This document shows, piece after piece, positions 50,148 to 58,610 of a DNA stretch of 64,000 bases. The notes below the pieces were generated by a model. That model was given only the letters and a program-made list of their open reading frames with translations, was not told the origin of the DNA and searched no databases. The translations under genes were made by a program, and so were the position numbers. Source of the stretch: Micromonospora radicis (GTDB lineage Bacteria; Actinomycetota; Actinomycetes; Mycobacteriales; Micromonosporaceae); NCBI RefSeq assembly GCF_003583405.1, contig NZ_QXEC01000001.1, forward strand, positions 434,001 through 498,000, read 5' to 3'. Each line of letters begins with the position of its first letter. The first letter of the stretch is position 1.

Positions 50148-51158
50148 ATGGACGCGGAGAAGTCAGCGGCCTTCCTGCTGGAGGAGGGACTGAGATACGT
50201 GTTCTCCGGCGCACTTCGGGTGGCCGCCCAGACCGGCGTCGCCGACCACCTCGCCGACGGCCCCCGTACGGTCGAACACCTGGCCGCCCGGACCGCGACC
50301 CGGGCCGACGGGCTGCGCCGGGTGCTGAGACTGCTGGCCACGCGTGGCGTCTTCCACGAGGACGCGGCCGGACGGTTCCACCTCACCGCACTGGGCGAGG
50401 CGTTGCGCAGCGACTGCCCCAGCTCCGTGCGGGAGGCCATGGTGTTCGTCACGAACCCCACCTTCTGGCAACCGGTCGGTCGGCTCGGCACCGTCGTGAG
50501 TACCGGTGTGCCCGCCGTGGAACACATCTTCGGGAGTCCACTCTTCGACTACCTCGCGGCGAACCCCGCTGCCGCGGCGGAGTTCGACCCGGGGATGGCA
50601 CAGTACTCACAGTTGGAGAGCCGCGGGTTCGCCACGGCCTACGACTTCGCCGACACCGGCGTGCTGGTCGACGTCGGCGGTGGCCGGGGACGCCTGCTCC
50701 TGGAGGTGCTGGGTAACCACCCCGGTTGGCGTGGCGTGCTGTTCGACCAGGAACATGTGGTTGCCCAACACGACCTTGCCGCGCTCGGCGCCGATCACCG
50801 CTGGACGGCCGTCCCCGGCGACTTCTTCGACAAGGTGCCGGCCGGCGGCGACGTCTACGCGCTGCAGTACATCCTGCACGACTGGGACGACGAGCGGTGT
50901 GTGCGCATCCTGCGCAACTGCCGGCAGGCGATGAATCCCAACGGCCGGGTGGTGGCGCTGGACACGGTCCTGCCCGAGGGCGACGCCGCCCATCCGGGCA
51001 AGAGCATCGACCTGGTCATCCTGGCCTCGTTCACCGGCAGGGAGAGAACCAGGGCAGAGTTCGCCGCCCTGTTCGAGGCGGCCGGCCTTCGGCTGACCCG
51101 GGTCATCCCGAAACCGGAGCCGGGCTGGCTCTCGATCATCGAGGGCCGGCCGCAGTGA
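50148..51158 (+). CDS. SAM-dependent O-methyltransferase (plant-type/TcmO-like)
   Basis: This 336-residue protein has an N-terminal winged-helix dimerisation domain (about 10-95, GVADHLADGPRTVEHLAART). The C-terminal Rossmann domain carries VDVGGGRGRLLLEVL (SAM loop), VLFDQEHVV, PGDFFDKVPAGGDVYALQYILHDWDDERC (with catalytic His in LHDWDD), and ALDTVLPEG. This is the hydroxyneurosporene/acetylserotonin O-methyltransferase type that acts on phenolic hydroxyls in actinomycete secondary metabolism. ATG 50148, GGGGAGCG upstream. It lies downstream of padC; a methylated phenol is the plausible product. Confidence 0.92.
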   Translation: MDAEKSAAFLLEEGLRYVFSGALRVAAQTGVADHLADGPRTVEHLAARTATRADGLRRVLRLLATRGVFHEDAAGRFHLTALGEALRSDCPSSVREAMVFVTNPTFWQPVGRLGTVVSTGVPAVEHIFGSPLFDYLAANPAAAAEFDPGMAQYSQLESRGFATAYDFADTGVLVDVGGGRGRLLLEVLGNHPGWRGVLFDQEHVVAQHDLAALGADHRWTAVPGDFFDKVPAGGDVYALQYILHDWDDERCVRILRNCRQAMNPNGRVVALDTVLPEGDAAHPGKSIDLVILASFTGRERTRAEFAALFEAAGLRLTRVIPKPEPGWLSIIEGRPQ

Positions 51159-51256
51159 GCTGTCGAGAGACCACCGGGCCATGGCCCTCGGAGAGACGCC
51201 TCGATGGGACGCGGTTCCGTACCCAAGAGCTCAAGCCCGAAGATCAGCCACCGCGG

Positions 51257-52117
51257 TCAGCGGAGGCGGGTGATGGTGACCTCGACGGACTGGCCGGTGT
51301 TGGCGGGGCCGGAGTAGACGCCCTTGAGCGGCGGCACGTCGCCGTACTCCCGGCCGCGTCCCACCGCCACATGGCGGGCGCCGACCGGTACCCCGTTGGT
51401 CGGGTCGAAGGCGGTCCACCGGCCGACCCACCATTCGACCCAGGCGTGGCTCTGCCCGACCACGTCTACGCCGATCTCCGCGTCCAGGTTCGGGTGCAGG
51501 TAGCCGGAGACGTACCGGGCCGGGATGCCGGTGGCGCGCAGCAGGCCGACGGCGAGGTGGCTGATGTCCTGGCAGACGCCCTTGCGCTGGCGCCAGGCCT
51601 GCACCGCGTCGGTCTGCACCCCGGTGGCGCCGGCGGTGTACGCGACCTCCTCGCGGACCTTCTCGCAGAGGGCCATGGCGGCGGCGTGCGGGGTGGCGTG
51701 GGCGGCGCGGACCGACTCGGCGAGCGCGGTCAACTCGTCGTCCAGGGTGGTGTGCGGGCTGGGTAGCAGCACCTCGTACCACTGGTCGACGATGTCCGGC
51801 GCGGCCAGGGTCGCCCAGTCGGCGCCGCCGCCGGTTTCGATCAGGTCACCGGGCGGCAGCGTCTCGACGGTCGAGGTGGCGGTGACCTCCAGTTGGTCGT
51901 GCGGGTCGTGGATGTCCAGGGCGGTCACCTGGGTGCCCCAGTAGTCCTCGTAGCGGTGGGTGCGGGCGGCCGGCCAAACCTGCACCTGGGTCTCCAGTAC
52001 GGCCTGGCGGGGTTCGTTGCGCGGCGACATCCGGGCCTCGTTGTACGAGGAGGCGACCTGCCCCGCGTACGTGAACCCGGTCTTGTGCTGGATCCGCAGC
52101 CGCCAGCTGTCCACCAT
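51257..52117 (-). CDS. Transglutaminase-like cysteine peptidase-fold protein
   Basis: This 286-residue protein has an N-terminal bacterial transglutaminase-associated beta domain (WRLRIQHKTGFTYAGQVASSYNEARM) and a transglutaminase core. The catalytic Cys lies in RKGVCQDISHLAVGLLRATGIPARYVSGYL, the His in SHAWVEWWVG and the Asp in FDPTNG. It is the last gene of the conserved trio with the alpha-E and circularly permuted ATP-grasp genes, 22 bp behind the former. The trio is widespread in actinobacteria and proteobacteria and is thought to make or process a peptide or isopeptide; its product is unknown. Confidence 0.93.
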   Translation of the reverse strand: MVDSWRLRIQHKTGFTYAGQVASSYNEARMSPRNEPRQAVLETQVQVWPAARTHRYEDYWGTQVTALDIHDPHDQLEVTATSTVETLPPGDLIETGGGADWATLAAPDIVDQWYEVLLPSPHTTLDDELTALAESVRAAHATPHAAAMALCEKVREEVAYTAGATGVQTDAVQAWRQRKGVCQDISHLAVGLLRATGIPARYVSGYLHPNLDAEIGVDVVGQSHAWVEWWVGRWTAFDPTNGVPVGARHVAVGRGREYGDVPPLKGVYSGPANTGQSVEVTITRLR

Positions 52118-52139
52118 CAGGCCACGCCCTCCCGGCTCG

Positions 52140-53096
52140 TCACGCCACCGCCTCCGACACCCAGCTGACCGCCGAGGTCTGCCGGAAGTACCGCAGCGTC
52201 ACCGCGTCGTTGACCTGCGAGCAGGTGCCCTGCAGGCGGTCCAGTACCGTGCCGAGGTCGGCGACCAGTTCGGCGGCGCCCCGGAACTCCAGGTCGGTGC
52301 GGGCCCGGCCGATGATCCGCTGGGCTTCGGTGCCGACTCCGGTGCGGCCGCGGCCCGCCCCGGAGGCCCCCGAGCGTTCCAGTTCGTGCAGGCAGCTCTC
52401 GGCGGCGGTGAGGGCGGCGAAGACCGAGCGGGGGAAGAGCCGGTCCAGCAGCAGGAACTCGGCGGCGTGCTGGTCGTCCAGGGAGCCGCGGTAGGTGCGC
52501 AGGAAGGTCTCCCAGGCGCCACAGGCGCGCAGCAGGGTCACCCAGGACGGGATGACCGCGTCGGCCCGGGCCTGGGTGAGCAGCAGCCGGGCGGTCATGT
52601 CGACCCGTTCGACGCTGCGGCCGAGGACCAGGAAGTGCCAGCTCTCGTCGCGGCTCATGGTGGCGTCGGCGAGACCGGCCAGCACCGAGCAGCGGTCCCG
52701 GACCCAGCGGAAGAAGGCGTTCATGCCCTGCTGCTCGACCTGCCGGCGGGTGGTGGGCAGCGCGTGCCAGGTGGCGTTGAGGCATTCCCACATGTCGGCG
52801 GAGATGGTCTCCCGGGCGCCGCGGGCGTTGTCCCGCGCGGCGGCCAGGGCGCCGACCACGGAACTGGGGCCGCCGTCGTCGAGACCGAGCAGTTCGACCA
52901 CCCGGGCCATGGAGACGGACTGCTCCGGCTGGGCCACGCCCATCACGGCGAGCAGCGAGCGGCAGGCCGCCTCCTCGTCCACCAGGGGGTCGGCGAGCAT
53001 CCGGTGCAGGTGTACGTCGAGGATGCGGGCGGTGTCCTCGGCCCGTTCGGCGTACCGGCCGATCCAGTAGAGCGATTCGGCGATCCGGCTCAGCAC
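52140..53096 (-). CDS. Alpha-E domain protein (DUF403)
   Basis: This 318-residue all-helical protein starts with the family signature MLSRIAESLYWIGRYAERAEDTARILDVHLH. Other conserved parts are NARGARETISADMWECLN, FFRWVRDRCSVLAGLADATM, SWHFLVLGRSVERVDMTARLL and EFLLLDRLFPRSV. The biochemical role of this family is not established; it always accompanies circularly permuted ATP-grasp and transglutaminase proteins. It overlaps the ATP-grasp gene end by 7 nt. Confidence 0.93.
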   Translation of the reverse strand: MLSRIAESLYWIGRYAERAEDTARILDVHLHRMLADPLVDEEAACRSLLAVMGVAQPEQSVSMARVVELLGLDDGGPSSVVGALAAARDNARGARETISADMWECLNATWHALPTTRRQVEQQGMNAFFRWVRDRCSVLAGLADATMSRDESWHFLVLGRSVERVDMTARLLLTQARADAVIPSWVTLLRACGAWETFLRTYRGSLDDQHAAEFLLLDRLFPRSVFAALTAAESCLHELERSGASGAGRGRTGVGTEAQRIIGRARTDLEFRGAAELVADLGTVLDRLQGTCSQVNDAVTLRYFRQTSAVSWVSEAVA

Positions 53097-54709
53097 GGCA
53101 CGCTCCCGTCGAGTCGACCGGCCTGCTGTTGCTGCTGTTGCTGCGCCGCCACCGGGCCGACGTCCGGCCCCTGGTCGAGGCGGTGGGTCGGCGGCGCGGT
53201 GTCACCCGCCGGGGGCGGCGGGCCGCCGTGCCGCGTCGGCGGCGACTCCGCGAGCCGCGGTGCGTCGGCGTCGCGGGGCGTCGGGGCGAGCACCCAGGTG
53301 TCCTTCGAGCCACCGCCCTGGCTGGAGTTGACCACCAGGGCGCCTTCCGGCAACGCCACCCGGGTCAGGCCGCCCGGCAGCACCCGTACCTGCCGTCCGT
53401 CGTTGACGGCGAACGGACGCAGGTCGACGTGCCGGGCGCGCAGCCGGTTGCCGACCAGGGTCGGCACCATCGACAGCGCCACCTCCCGCTGGGCGATCCA
53501 GCCGCGCGGCTCGCGCCGGACCTGCTCGCGCAACTCGGCGAGCTGCGCGTCGGTGGCCTGCGACCCGATCACGATGCCGGCGCCGCCGGAGCCGTCGACC
53601 GGTTTGAGCACCAACTGGTCGAGCCGGTCCAGGACGTGTTCGAGGACGTCGGGTTCCTCCAGCCGGTAGGTCTCCACGTTGGGCAGGACCGGTTCCTCAC
53701 CGAGGTAGTAGCGGATCAGCTCGGGAACGTAGGTGTAGAGCAGCTTGTCGTCGGCGACGCCGTTGCCGACCGCGTTGGCGATCGTCACCCGGCCGGCGCG
53801 GGCGGCGTTGAGCAGCCCGGCGACGCCGAGAATCGAGTCGGGCCGGAAGTGCAGCGGGTCGAGGTACTCGTCGTCGATCCGCCGGTAGATCACGTCGACC
53901 CGCTGTTCGCCGGCCGTGGTGCGCATCGCCACCTCGTTGCCCACGCAGACCAGGTCGCGGCCCTCGACCAGTTCGACGCCCATCTCGCGGGCCAACAGGG
54001 CGTGTTCGAAGTAGGCGGAGTTGTGCACGCCGGGGGTCAGCACCACCACCGTGGGGTCGACGGTGCCCGGCGGCGCCGCGGCGCGCAGGGCCCGCAACAA
54101 CTGCCCGGGGTACGAGTCGACGGGCTGGATCCGGGTGGCCGCGAACACCTCGGGCAGCACGTTGGCCATGGCCCGGCGGTTCTCCATCACGTAGCTGACC
54201 CCGGACGGTACCCGGACGTTGTCCTCCAGTACCCGGAACTCGCCGTCCTCGTCGCGGATCAGGTCGACTCCGGCGACGTGGATGCGTACCCCGTTGGGTG
54301 GGTCGATGCCGGCGGCCTCCCGGTGGAAGTGGGCGCTGGTCACCACCACCCGGCGGGGGACCACCCGGTCGGCGAGCACCTGCGCCGGCCCGTAGATGTC
54401 GGCGAGGAACGCCTCCAGGGCGCGGACCCGCTGCGCCACCCCGATCTCGACCACCCGCCACCGGTCGGCGGTGATGATGCGCGGCACGATGTCCAGTGGG
54501 AAGGGCCGCTCGACGCCCTTGAGCGCGAAGGTGATGCCCTGGTCGAGGAAGGCGCGGGCCAGTACCTCGGCCCGGCCGCCGAGTTCGGCGCTGGACAGGG
54601 GTTGGAGGGTGGCGTGCAGCGCCTCGTACGCCGGCCGGGGTACTCCCGGCTCACCGAACATCTCGTCCCAGCCTGGGCCGAGGCGGTAGTCCTCGAACAA
54701 GTCCGCCAT
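53090..54709 (-). CDS. Circularly permuted ATP-grasp type 2 protein with polyGln tail
   Basis: This 539-residue protein follows the DUF404/DUF407 pattern: FPLDIVPRIITADRW, RALEAFLADIYGP, IHVAGVDLIRDEDGEFRVLEDNVRVPSGVSY (ATP-grasp acidic residues), VVVLTPGVHNSAYFEHALLA, VYRRIDDEY-type segment VIYRRIDDEYLDPL and VLKPVDGSGGAGIVIG. ATP-grasp folds make C-N bonds through acyl phosphates, so a peptide ligase role is inferred for the trio. The last about 60 residues, after NSSQGGGSKDTWVL, are Pro-rich and contain seven Gln in a row, an unusual tail encoded by a CTG/TTG-rich stretch near 53124-53144. Confidence 0.93.
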   Translation of the reverse strand: MADLFEDYRLGPGWDEMFGEPGVPRPAYEALHATLQPLSSAELGGRAEVLARAFLDQGITFALKGVERPFPLDIVPRIITADRWRVVEIGVAQRVRALEAFLADIYGPAQVLADRVVPRRVVVTSAHFHREAAGIDPPNGVRIHVAGVDLIRDEDGEFRVLEDNVRVPSGVSYVMENRRAMANVLPEVFAATRIQPVDSYPGQLLRALRAAAPPGTVDPTVVVLTPGVHNSAYFEHALLAREMGVELVEGRDLVCVGNEVAMRTTAGEQRVDVIYRRIDDEYLDPLHFRPDSILGVAGLLNAARAGRVTIANAVGNGVADDKLLYTYVPELIRYYLGEEPVLPNVETYRLEEPDVLEHVLDRLDQLVLKPVDGSGGAGIVIGSQATDAQLAELREQVRREPRGWIAQREVALSMVPTLVGNRLRARHVDLRPFAVNDGRQVRVLPGGLTRVALPEGALVVNSSQGGGSKDTWVLAPTPRDADAPRLAESPPTRHGGPPPPAGDTAPPTHRLDQGPDVGPVAAQQQQQQQAGRLDGSVPC

Positions 54710-54717
54710 GAGCTGAC

Positions 54718-54747
54718 GTTACGCCGATCTCGTTTCTGATCGGTAAC
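54718..54747. promoter_or_regulatory. Imperfect palindrome in the divergent ATP-grasp/amine oxidase promoter region
   Basis: GTTAC-GC-CGATC (54718-54729) mirrors GATCGGTAAC (54738-54747) around 8 nt, with a 2-nt bulge. It begins 9 nt upstream of the ATP-grasp start codon and lies 114 nt from the amine oxidase start, so it could be an operator for the trio. Confidence 0.4.
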
Positions 54748-54860
54748 ACAGACCGGCAGGTCGATCACGGCGGCCGGGATGACAGGCGTTACCAACGGGT
54801 CACCGACCGGAAACGCCCCACTGGGATCGTCGTCCTTCGATCTTGTTGAGGGAGGTGGCG

Positions 54861-56474
54861 GTGACGATTCCAACGACACGGCGACAGTTCCTGCAGGCCG
54901 TCGGGGTCTCCGGCGGCGCGGGCGTGCTCTACGGCACGATGGGTGCGCTCGGGCTGGCACCGGCCGCCCAGGCGGCACCGCCGTTCCGGGCACCGAACCG
55001 GTCCGACTTCACCCTGACCGGCCGGTCGGCGAAGTCCGTGGTCGTCCTCGGCGCCGGCATCGCCGGCCTGGCCACCGCGTACGAGCTGGGCAAGGCCGGC
55101 TACCAGGTGCGGATCCTGGAGGCCCGGACCCGGCCCGGCGGGCGGAACTGGACGGTGCGGGGCGGCACCAGCGAGACCGACCTGGACGGGCACACCCAGC
55201 ACGCCCGGTTCGCCAAGGGGCAGTACCTCAACGCCGGTCCGGCGCGCATCGCCCAGCACATGGTGACCCTCGACTACTGCCGGGAACTGGGCGTACCGAT
55301 CGAGATCTTCGGCAACCAGAACGCCGACAGCTACTACTTCAACGAGAACGCCGGCCCGCTGTCGGACACCCCGATCCGGCACCGCGAGGCCAAGGCGGAC
55401 GTCTACGGCTACGTCTCCGAGCTGCTCGCCAAGGCCACCGACCAGGGCGCCCTCGACGGGTACCTGACCGGCGAGGACAAGGAACGGCTGCTGGAGTTCC
55501 TGCGTGGGTTCGGCGCCATCGGCGGCCGGGTGGCCGGCAACCCGGCGGCCAGCTGGCGGTACTCCGGCACCAACCGGCGCGGCTACCAGGTGGAGCCGGG
55601 CGCCGGCTTCGAGGCGGGCACCCCGAAGCTCACCCCGTACCCGCTGGCCGACGTGCTGGAGAGCGGCGTCGGCCGGTACATCTCCTTCGAGTTCGGCTAC
55701 GACCAGGCGATGCTGATGTTCCAGCCGGTCGGCGGCATGGACCGCATCGCGTACGCCCTCGAAGCGGCCGTCGGCCGGCGGTTCGTCACCTACGGCGCCC
55801 AGGTGGAGTCGATCGACAACACCGCCTCCGGTGTCTCGGTCGTCTACACCGGACCGGGCGGCCGGCCGCGCACCGCCACCGCGGACTTCTGCGTCTGCAC
55901 CATCCCGCCGCAGGTGCTGGCGAGGATCCCGGGCAACCTCAGCCCGGCGGTGCGCACGGCGCTGGGCTACGCGGTCCCGAACGACACCGGGAAGATCGGG
56001 TTGCAGTACCGCCGACGCTGGTGGGAGCAGGACGAGAACATCTACTCCGGCATCACCAACACCAACCTGGACCTGGCCACCATCTGGTACCCGTCGTACG
56101 GCTACCACGACGCCAAGGGCCTGGTCGTCGGCTACTACAACTTCGGCGCCAACGCCCGGGCGTACGCGGCCCTGCCGCCGGCCGCCCGGGAGGCCCGCGC
56201 CCTCGCCCAGGGCGTCCGGATCCACGGCGAGAAGTACCGCACCGAGCTGGAGACGTCGTTCTCGGTGGCCTGGGAACGCACCCGCTACTCCGAGGGCGGC
56301 TGGGTGTCGTGGCCGTCGCGCAGCAACGGGCACTACGGCCGACTGCTGGAGCCCGACGGTCGGGTGTACTTCGCCGGTGACCACCTCAGCCACTACATCG
56401 CCTGGCAGGCCGGTGCGTTCGAGTCGGCCCGCAAGGTCGTCACCGACCTGCACACCCGGGTGATGGCGAGCTGA
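54861..56474 (+). CDS. Tat-exported flavin monoamine oxidase-family protein
   Basis: The GTG at 54861 has GGGAGG at proper spacing; the resulting 537 residues begin TIPTTRRQFLQAVGVSGGAG, a twin-arginine leader. The FAD-binding GxGxxG lies in VVLGAGIAGLATAYELGKAGYQV (about 62-83), followed by ARTRPGGRNWTVRGG. A substrate domain follows and the C-terminal FAD segment is VYFAGDHLSHYIAWQAGAFESARK. The family includes L-amino acid and monoamine oxidases; substrate unknown. Export as a folded flavoprotein is consistent with the leader. It is divergent from the ATP-grasp trio. Confidence 0.92.
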   Translation: MTIPTTRRQFLQAVGVSGGAGVLYGTMGALGLAPAAQAAPPFRAPNRSDFTLTGRSAKSVVVLGAGIAGLATAYELGKAGYQVRILEARTRPGGRNWTVRGGTSETDLDGHTQHARFAKGQYLNAGPARIAQHMVTLDYCRELGVPIEIFGNQNADSYYFNENAGPLSDTPIRHREAKADVYGYVSELLAKATDQGALDGYLTGEDKERLLEFLRGFGAIGGRVAGNPAASWRYSGTNRRGYQVEPGAGFEAGTPKLTPYPLADVLESGVGRYISFEFGYDQAMLMFQPVGGMDRIAYALEAAVGRRFVTYGAQVESIDNTASGVSVVYTGPGGRPRTATADFCVCTIPPQVLARIPGNLSPAVRTALGYAVPNDTGKIGLQYRRRWWEQDENIYSGITNTNLDLATIWYPSYGYHDAKGLVVGYYNFGANARAYAALPPAAREARALAQGVRIHGEKYRTELETSFSVAWERTRYSEGGWVSWPSRSNGHYGRLLEPDGRVYFAGDHLSHYIAWQAGAFESARKVVTDLHTRVMAS

Positions 56475-56490
56475 CGTCCGGCCGGGGCAC

Positions 56491-57264
56491 TCAGTCGGGC
56501 CGGTGACCGCCGGCCCGACCGACCCGCTGGATGAGGTGCTCGACCCAGCGTTCGAACCGGCTGCTGCCGCCGCCGAGCAGCCCGGTCAGCTCGTCCTGCG
56601 TCACCCCGCCCCGGGCGGCCAGCGACTCCACCAGCGTGCGCAGCCGCCGGTGGTCGTCGTCGGCCGGTCCCTCGGCGAACCCGCCGGTGCCGAGCTGCCG
56701 CTGCACGTCCTGCAGGATGTCCATCATCTGTGGCAGCGTCTCGATGATCTGGGACAGGCCGGCCTCCCGCGGGCTGGCCGACCCGCGCAACTCCTGCAGG
56801 GCCAGGGCGACCGACATCGGGGTGACGATGTCGGCGCCCTCACCGAAGGCGTCGATGGCCCGACCGAGCTGGTCCTTGGCCTGGTGCACGCTGTCCAGGT
56901 CGGTGTGGTCGACCAGGATCACCCGCATGCCCTGCACGTCGAAGGGCAGCTGCTGGCCCTTCGCCAGCAGCTGCACGAAGGGCTTGCGTAGCGCGTGCCG
57001 GACGGCCAACTCGTAGAACACGTTCGGGTTCTGGTCGGTCAGGTCGGCGATGACCAGATCGTTCTGGATGATCCGGTCCAGCACCTGCGAGGTGATCAGC
57101 CCGGCGCGTTCGATCTCGTCGCCACGCACCGCGACGTAGCCGCGCTCCTCGACCACCGGCCGGATCACGTGCTTGAGGATCTGGTCGCTGCGTTTGCGGA
57201 TATCCGAGCCGTCGGGCCCGATCGGCGCGATGACGAAGCACTCGCGACGGTTGTCCTCCCCCAT
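56491..57264 (-). CDS. TIR-/nucleoside 2-deoxyribosyltransferase-like domain protein
   Basis: The ATG at 57264 gives 257 residues; a GTG at 57303 would overlap the upstream stop (GTGA) and add 13 residues. The N-terminal about 140 residues have CFVIAPIGPDGSDIRKRSDQI, IERAGLITSQVLDRIIQNDLVIADLTDQNPNVFYELAVRHA, KPFVQLL and LPFDVQGMRVILVDHTD. This flavodoxin-like fold is shared by nucleoside deoxyribosyltransferases and TIR-like NAD-binding proteins; the Glu of VFYELA is the likely catalytic residue. The C-terminal half is helical and acidic. It is the last gene of the minus-strand FxSxx group. Whether it replaces the TIR-like FxsC of other loci or is an effector is unknown. Confidence 0.82.
   Translation of the reverse strand: MGEDNRRECFVIAPIGPDGSDIRKRSDQILKHVIRPVVEERGYVAVRGDEIERAGLITSQVLDRIIQNDLVIADLTDQNPNVFYELAVRHALRKPFVQLLAKGQQLPFDVQGMRVILVDHTDLDSVHQAKDQLGRAIDAFGEGADIVTPMSVALALQELRGSASPREAGLSQIIETLPQMMDILQDVQRQLGTGGFAEGPADDDHRRLRTLVESLAARGGVTQDELTGLLGGGSSRFERWVEHLIQRVGRAGGHRPD
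56494..56519. terminator. Hairpin at the convergent ends of the amine oxidase and TIR-like genes
   Basis: A perfect 10-bp stem (56494-56503 with 56510-56519) and 6-nt loop lie within the last codons of the minus-strand gene, 19 nt after the stop of the plus-strand gene. It could end transcription from the left. Confidence 0.4.
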
Positions 57265-57299
57265 GGACACAGCGTAGTGGAGTACATCGAGACCGGTGG

Positions 57300-58610
57300 T
57301 CACCCGGTCGGCGCCCGGTCCCGGGCCCACCGGACCCGATGGGCGTGCAACAACCGGCGTGCCTCGGCCACCGCCGCCGCGTCCACCGGCTCCGCCGTCC
57401 ACCGGGCGAGGACCCCGGCCATGCCGTCCACCAGGTGTCGTCCCACCCGGGTAAGTCGCCGCTGCGCGGCCAGCACCCGTACGGTGTCCGCGGCGGCGCG
57501 GGTCCACCTGGCGAACTCGACCTCGGCCCGGTGCCGGGCCGCGCCGGCACCCGTCACCCGCGCCTGCCGGCGCCAGAAACCCGCCACCCCCAGATGGGCG
57601 TACGCCCCGTGCAGCAGGCCCTCCAACGGCCGGGGGTCGGTCCGCCACGGCGCGTAGAAGTGCTCTGGCGGGCCGGGATCCAGCAGGGCGAACATGTCGG
57701 TCAGCGCGGCCAGCTTGGCGTGCTGGATCTCGTGGGCCAGCACGACGGCGGCGGAGTGGGCGTCCGGCGGCAGGGACATCGCCACCGAGCCGAAGGCGTG
57801 GTGGAAGGTGCCACTGCGACTGCCGGCCGGCGGTGCGGGCACCGGCACCAGCGCCCGCAGCACGCCGGAGATCTCCTCGGCGACCGGTCGATGGTGCTCG
57901 ACCAGGATCCGCCACGCCCCGTCGAGCCGGGCCCGCCACGGGCCGGTCAGCGGCGCGCCGAGCCGGTGGTCGGCGGCGATCCCCGGGACGTGCCGCCAGC
58001 CCCCGGTCTCCACCAGCACCGACAGTGGCAGGCCACGGTGGGTGAGTTCCAGCCGGGGCGTCGGCTGCCAGCGCGGGTCGTGCGGCGCGCCGAGGTCCAC
58101 CCGTATCCCCGCGCCGGTTGCCCACGCGTGCCCGTCGCCGACCCGGATCCGGGCCCGGACGGCGGTGGCCGGTAGCCGCGCCGTGCCGAGTCCGGGCAGT
58201 TCCAACCGGCCGGCCGCGCCGGACGGCAGCGGCACGTCGAGGTCGGCGTCCGCACCCGCGCGCACCGCCGCGGTCGCGGCCACGGCGGCCAGCAGGCCCG
58301 GGTGGGTCTGCGCCGCCCGCCCCTCGGCCAGCAGCGCCGTGGTGCCGAACGCCCACGCGGCGACCGGTGGATGCCCGAGCGCCGCGGCCCGCTGGGCGGG
58401 TGGCAGCCGGGTCAACAACCGGTACCCCGCCTCTACCGCCGCCCGGTCCGGGTGCCCGGTCTGCCGCAGCAGCAGCAGCATCGCGCGGACCAGCAGCATC
58501 GCCTTGCTGTGCTGCCCGGCCCGTAACCAGGCGACGGCGTCCGCCCCGCCCCGGCCCGTGGCGAGTTCGTCGAGCACCGACCGGGGCAGTCGGTGCACGG
58601 TGGGGATCAT
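57300..58610 (-). CDS. HExxH-motif peptide modification protein (aKG-HExxH beta-hydroxylase-like)
   Basis: The ATG at 58610 overlaps the radical SAM gene stop (ATGA) and gives 436 residues. The HExxH motif is at His293-Glu294 to His297 in VVLAHEIQHAKLAAL, followed by MFALLDPG and FYAPWRTDPRPLEGLLHGAYAHLGVAGFW, the family's conserved C-terminal block. Proteins of this group accompany radical SAM maturases in FxSxx-type loci; members have been described as 2-oxoglutarate-dependent peptide beta-hydroxylases rather than peptidases. It would modify the precursor encoded at 60095. Confidence 0.87.
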   Translation of the reverse strand: MIPTVHRLPRSVLDELATGRGGADAVAWLRAGQHSKAMLLVRAMLLLLRQTGHPDRAAVEAGYRLLTRLPPAQRAAALGHPPVAAWAFGTTALLAEGRAAQTHPGLLAAVAATAAVRAGADADLDVPLPSGAAGRLELPGLGTARLPATAVRARIRVGDGHAWATGAGIRVDLGAPHDPRWQPTPRLELTHRGLPLSVLVETGGWRHVPGIAADHRLGAPLTGPWRARLDGAWRILVEHHRPVAEEISGVLRALVPVPAPPAGSRSGTFHHAFGSVAMSLPPDAHSAAVVLAHEIQHAKLAALTDMFALLDPGPPEHFYAPWRTDPRPLEGLLHGAYAHLGVAGFWRRQARVTGAGAARHRAEVEFARWTRAAADTVRVLAAQRRLTRVGRHLVDGMAGVLARWTAEPVDAAAVAEARRLLHAHRVRWARDRAPTG

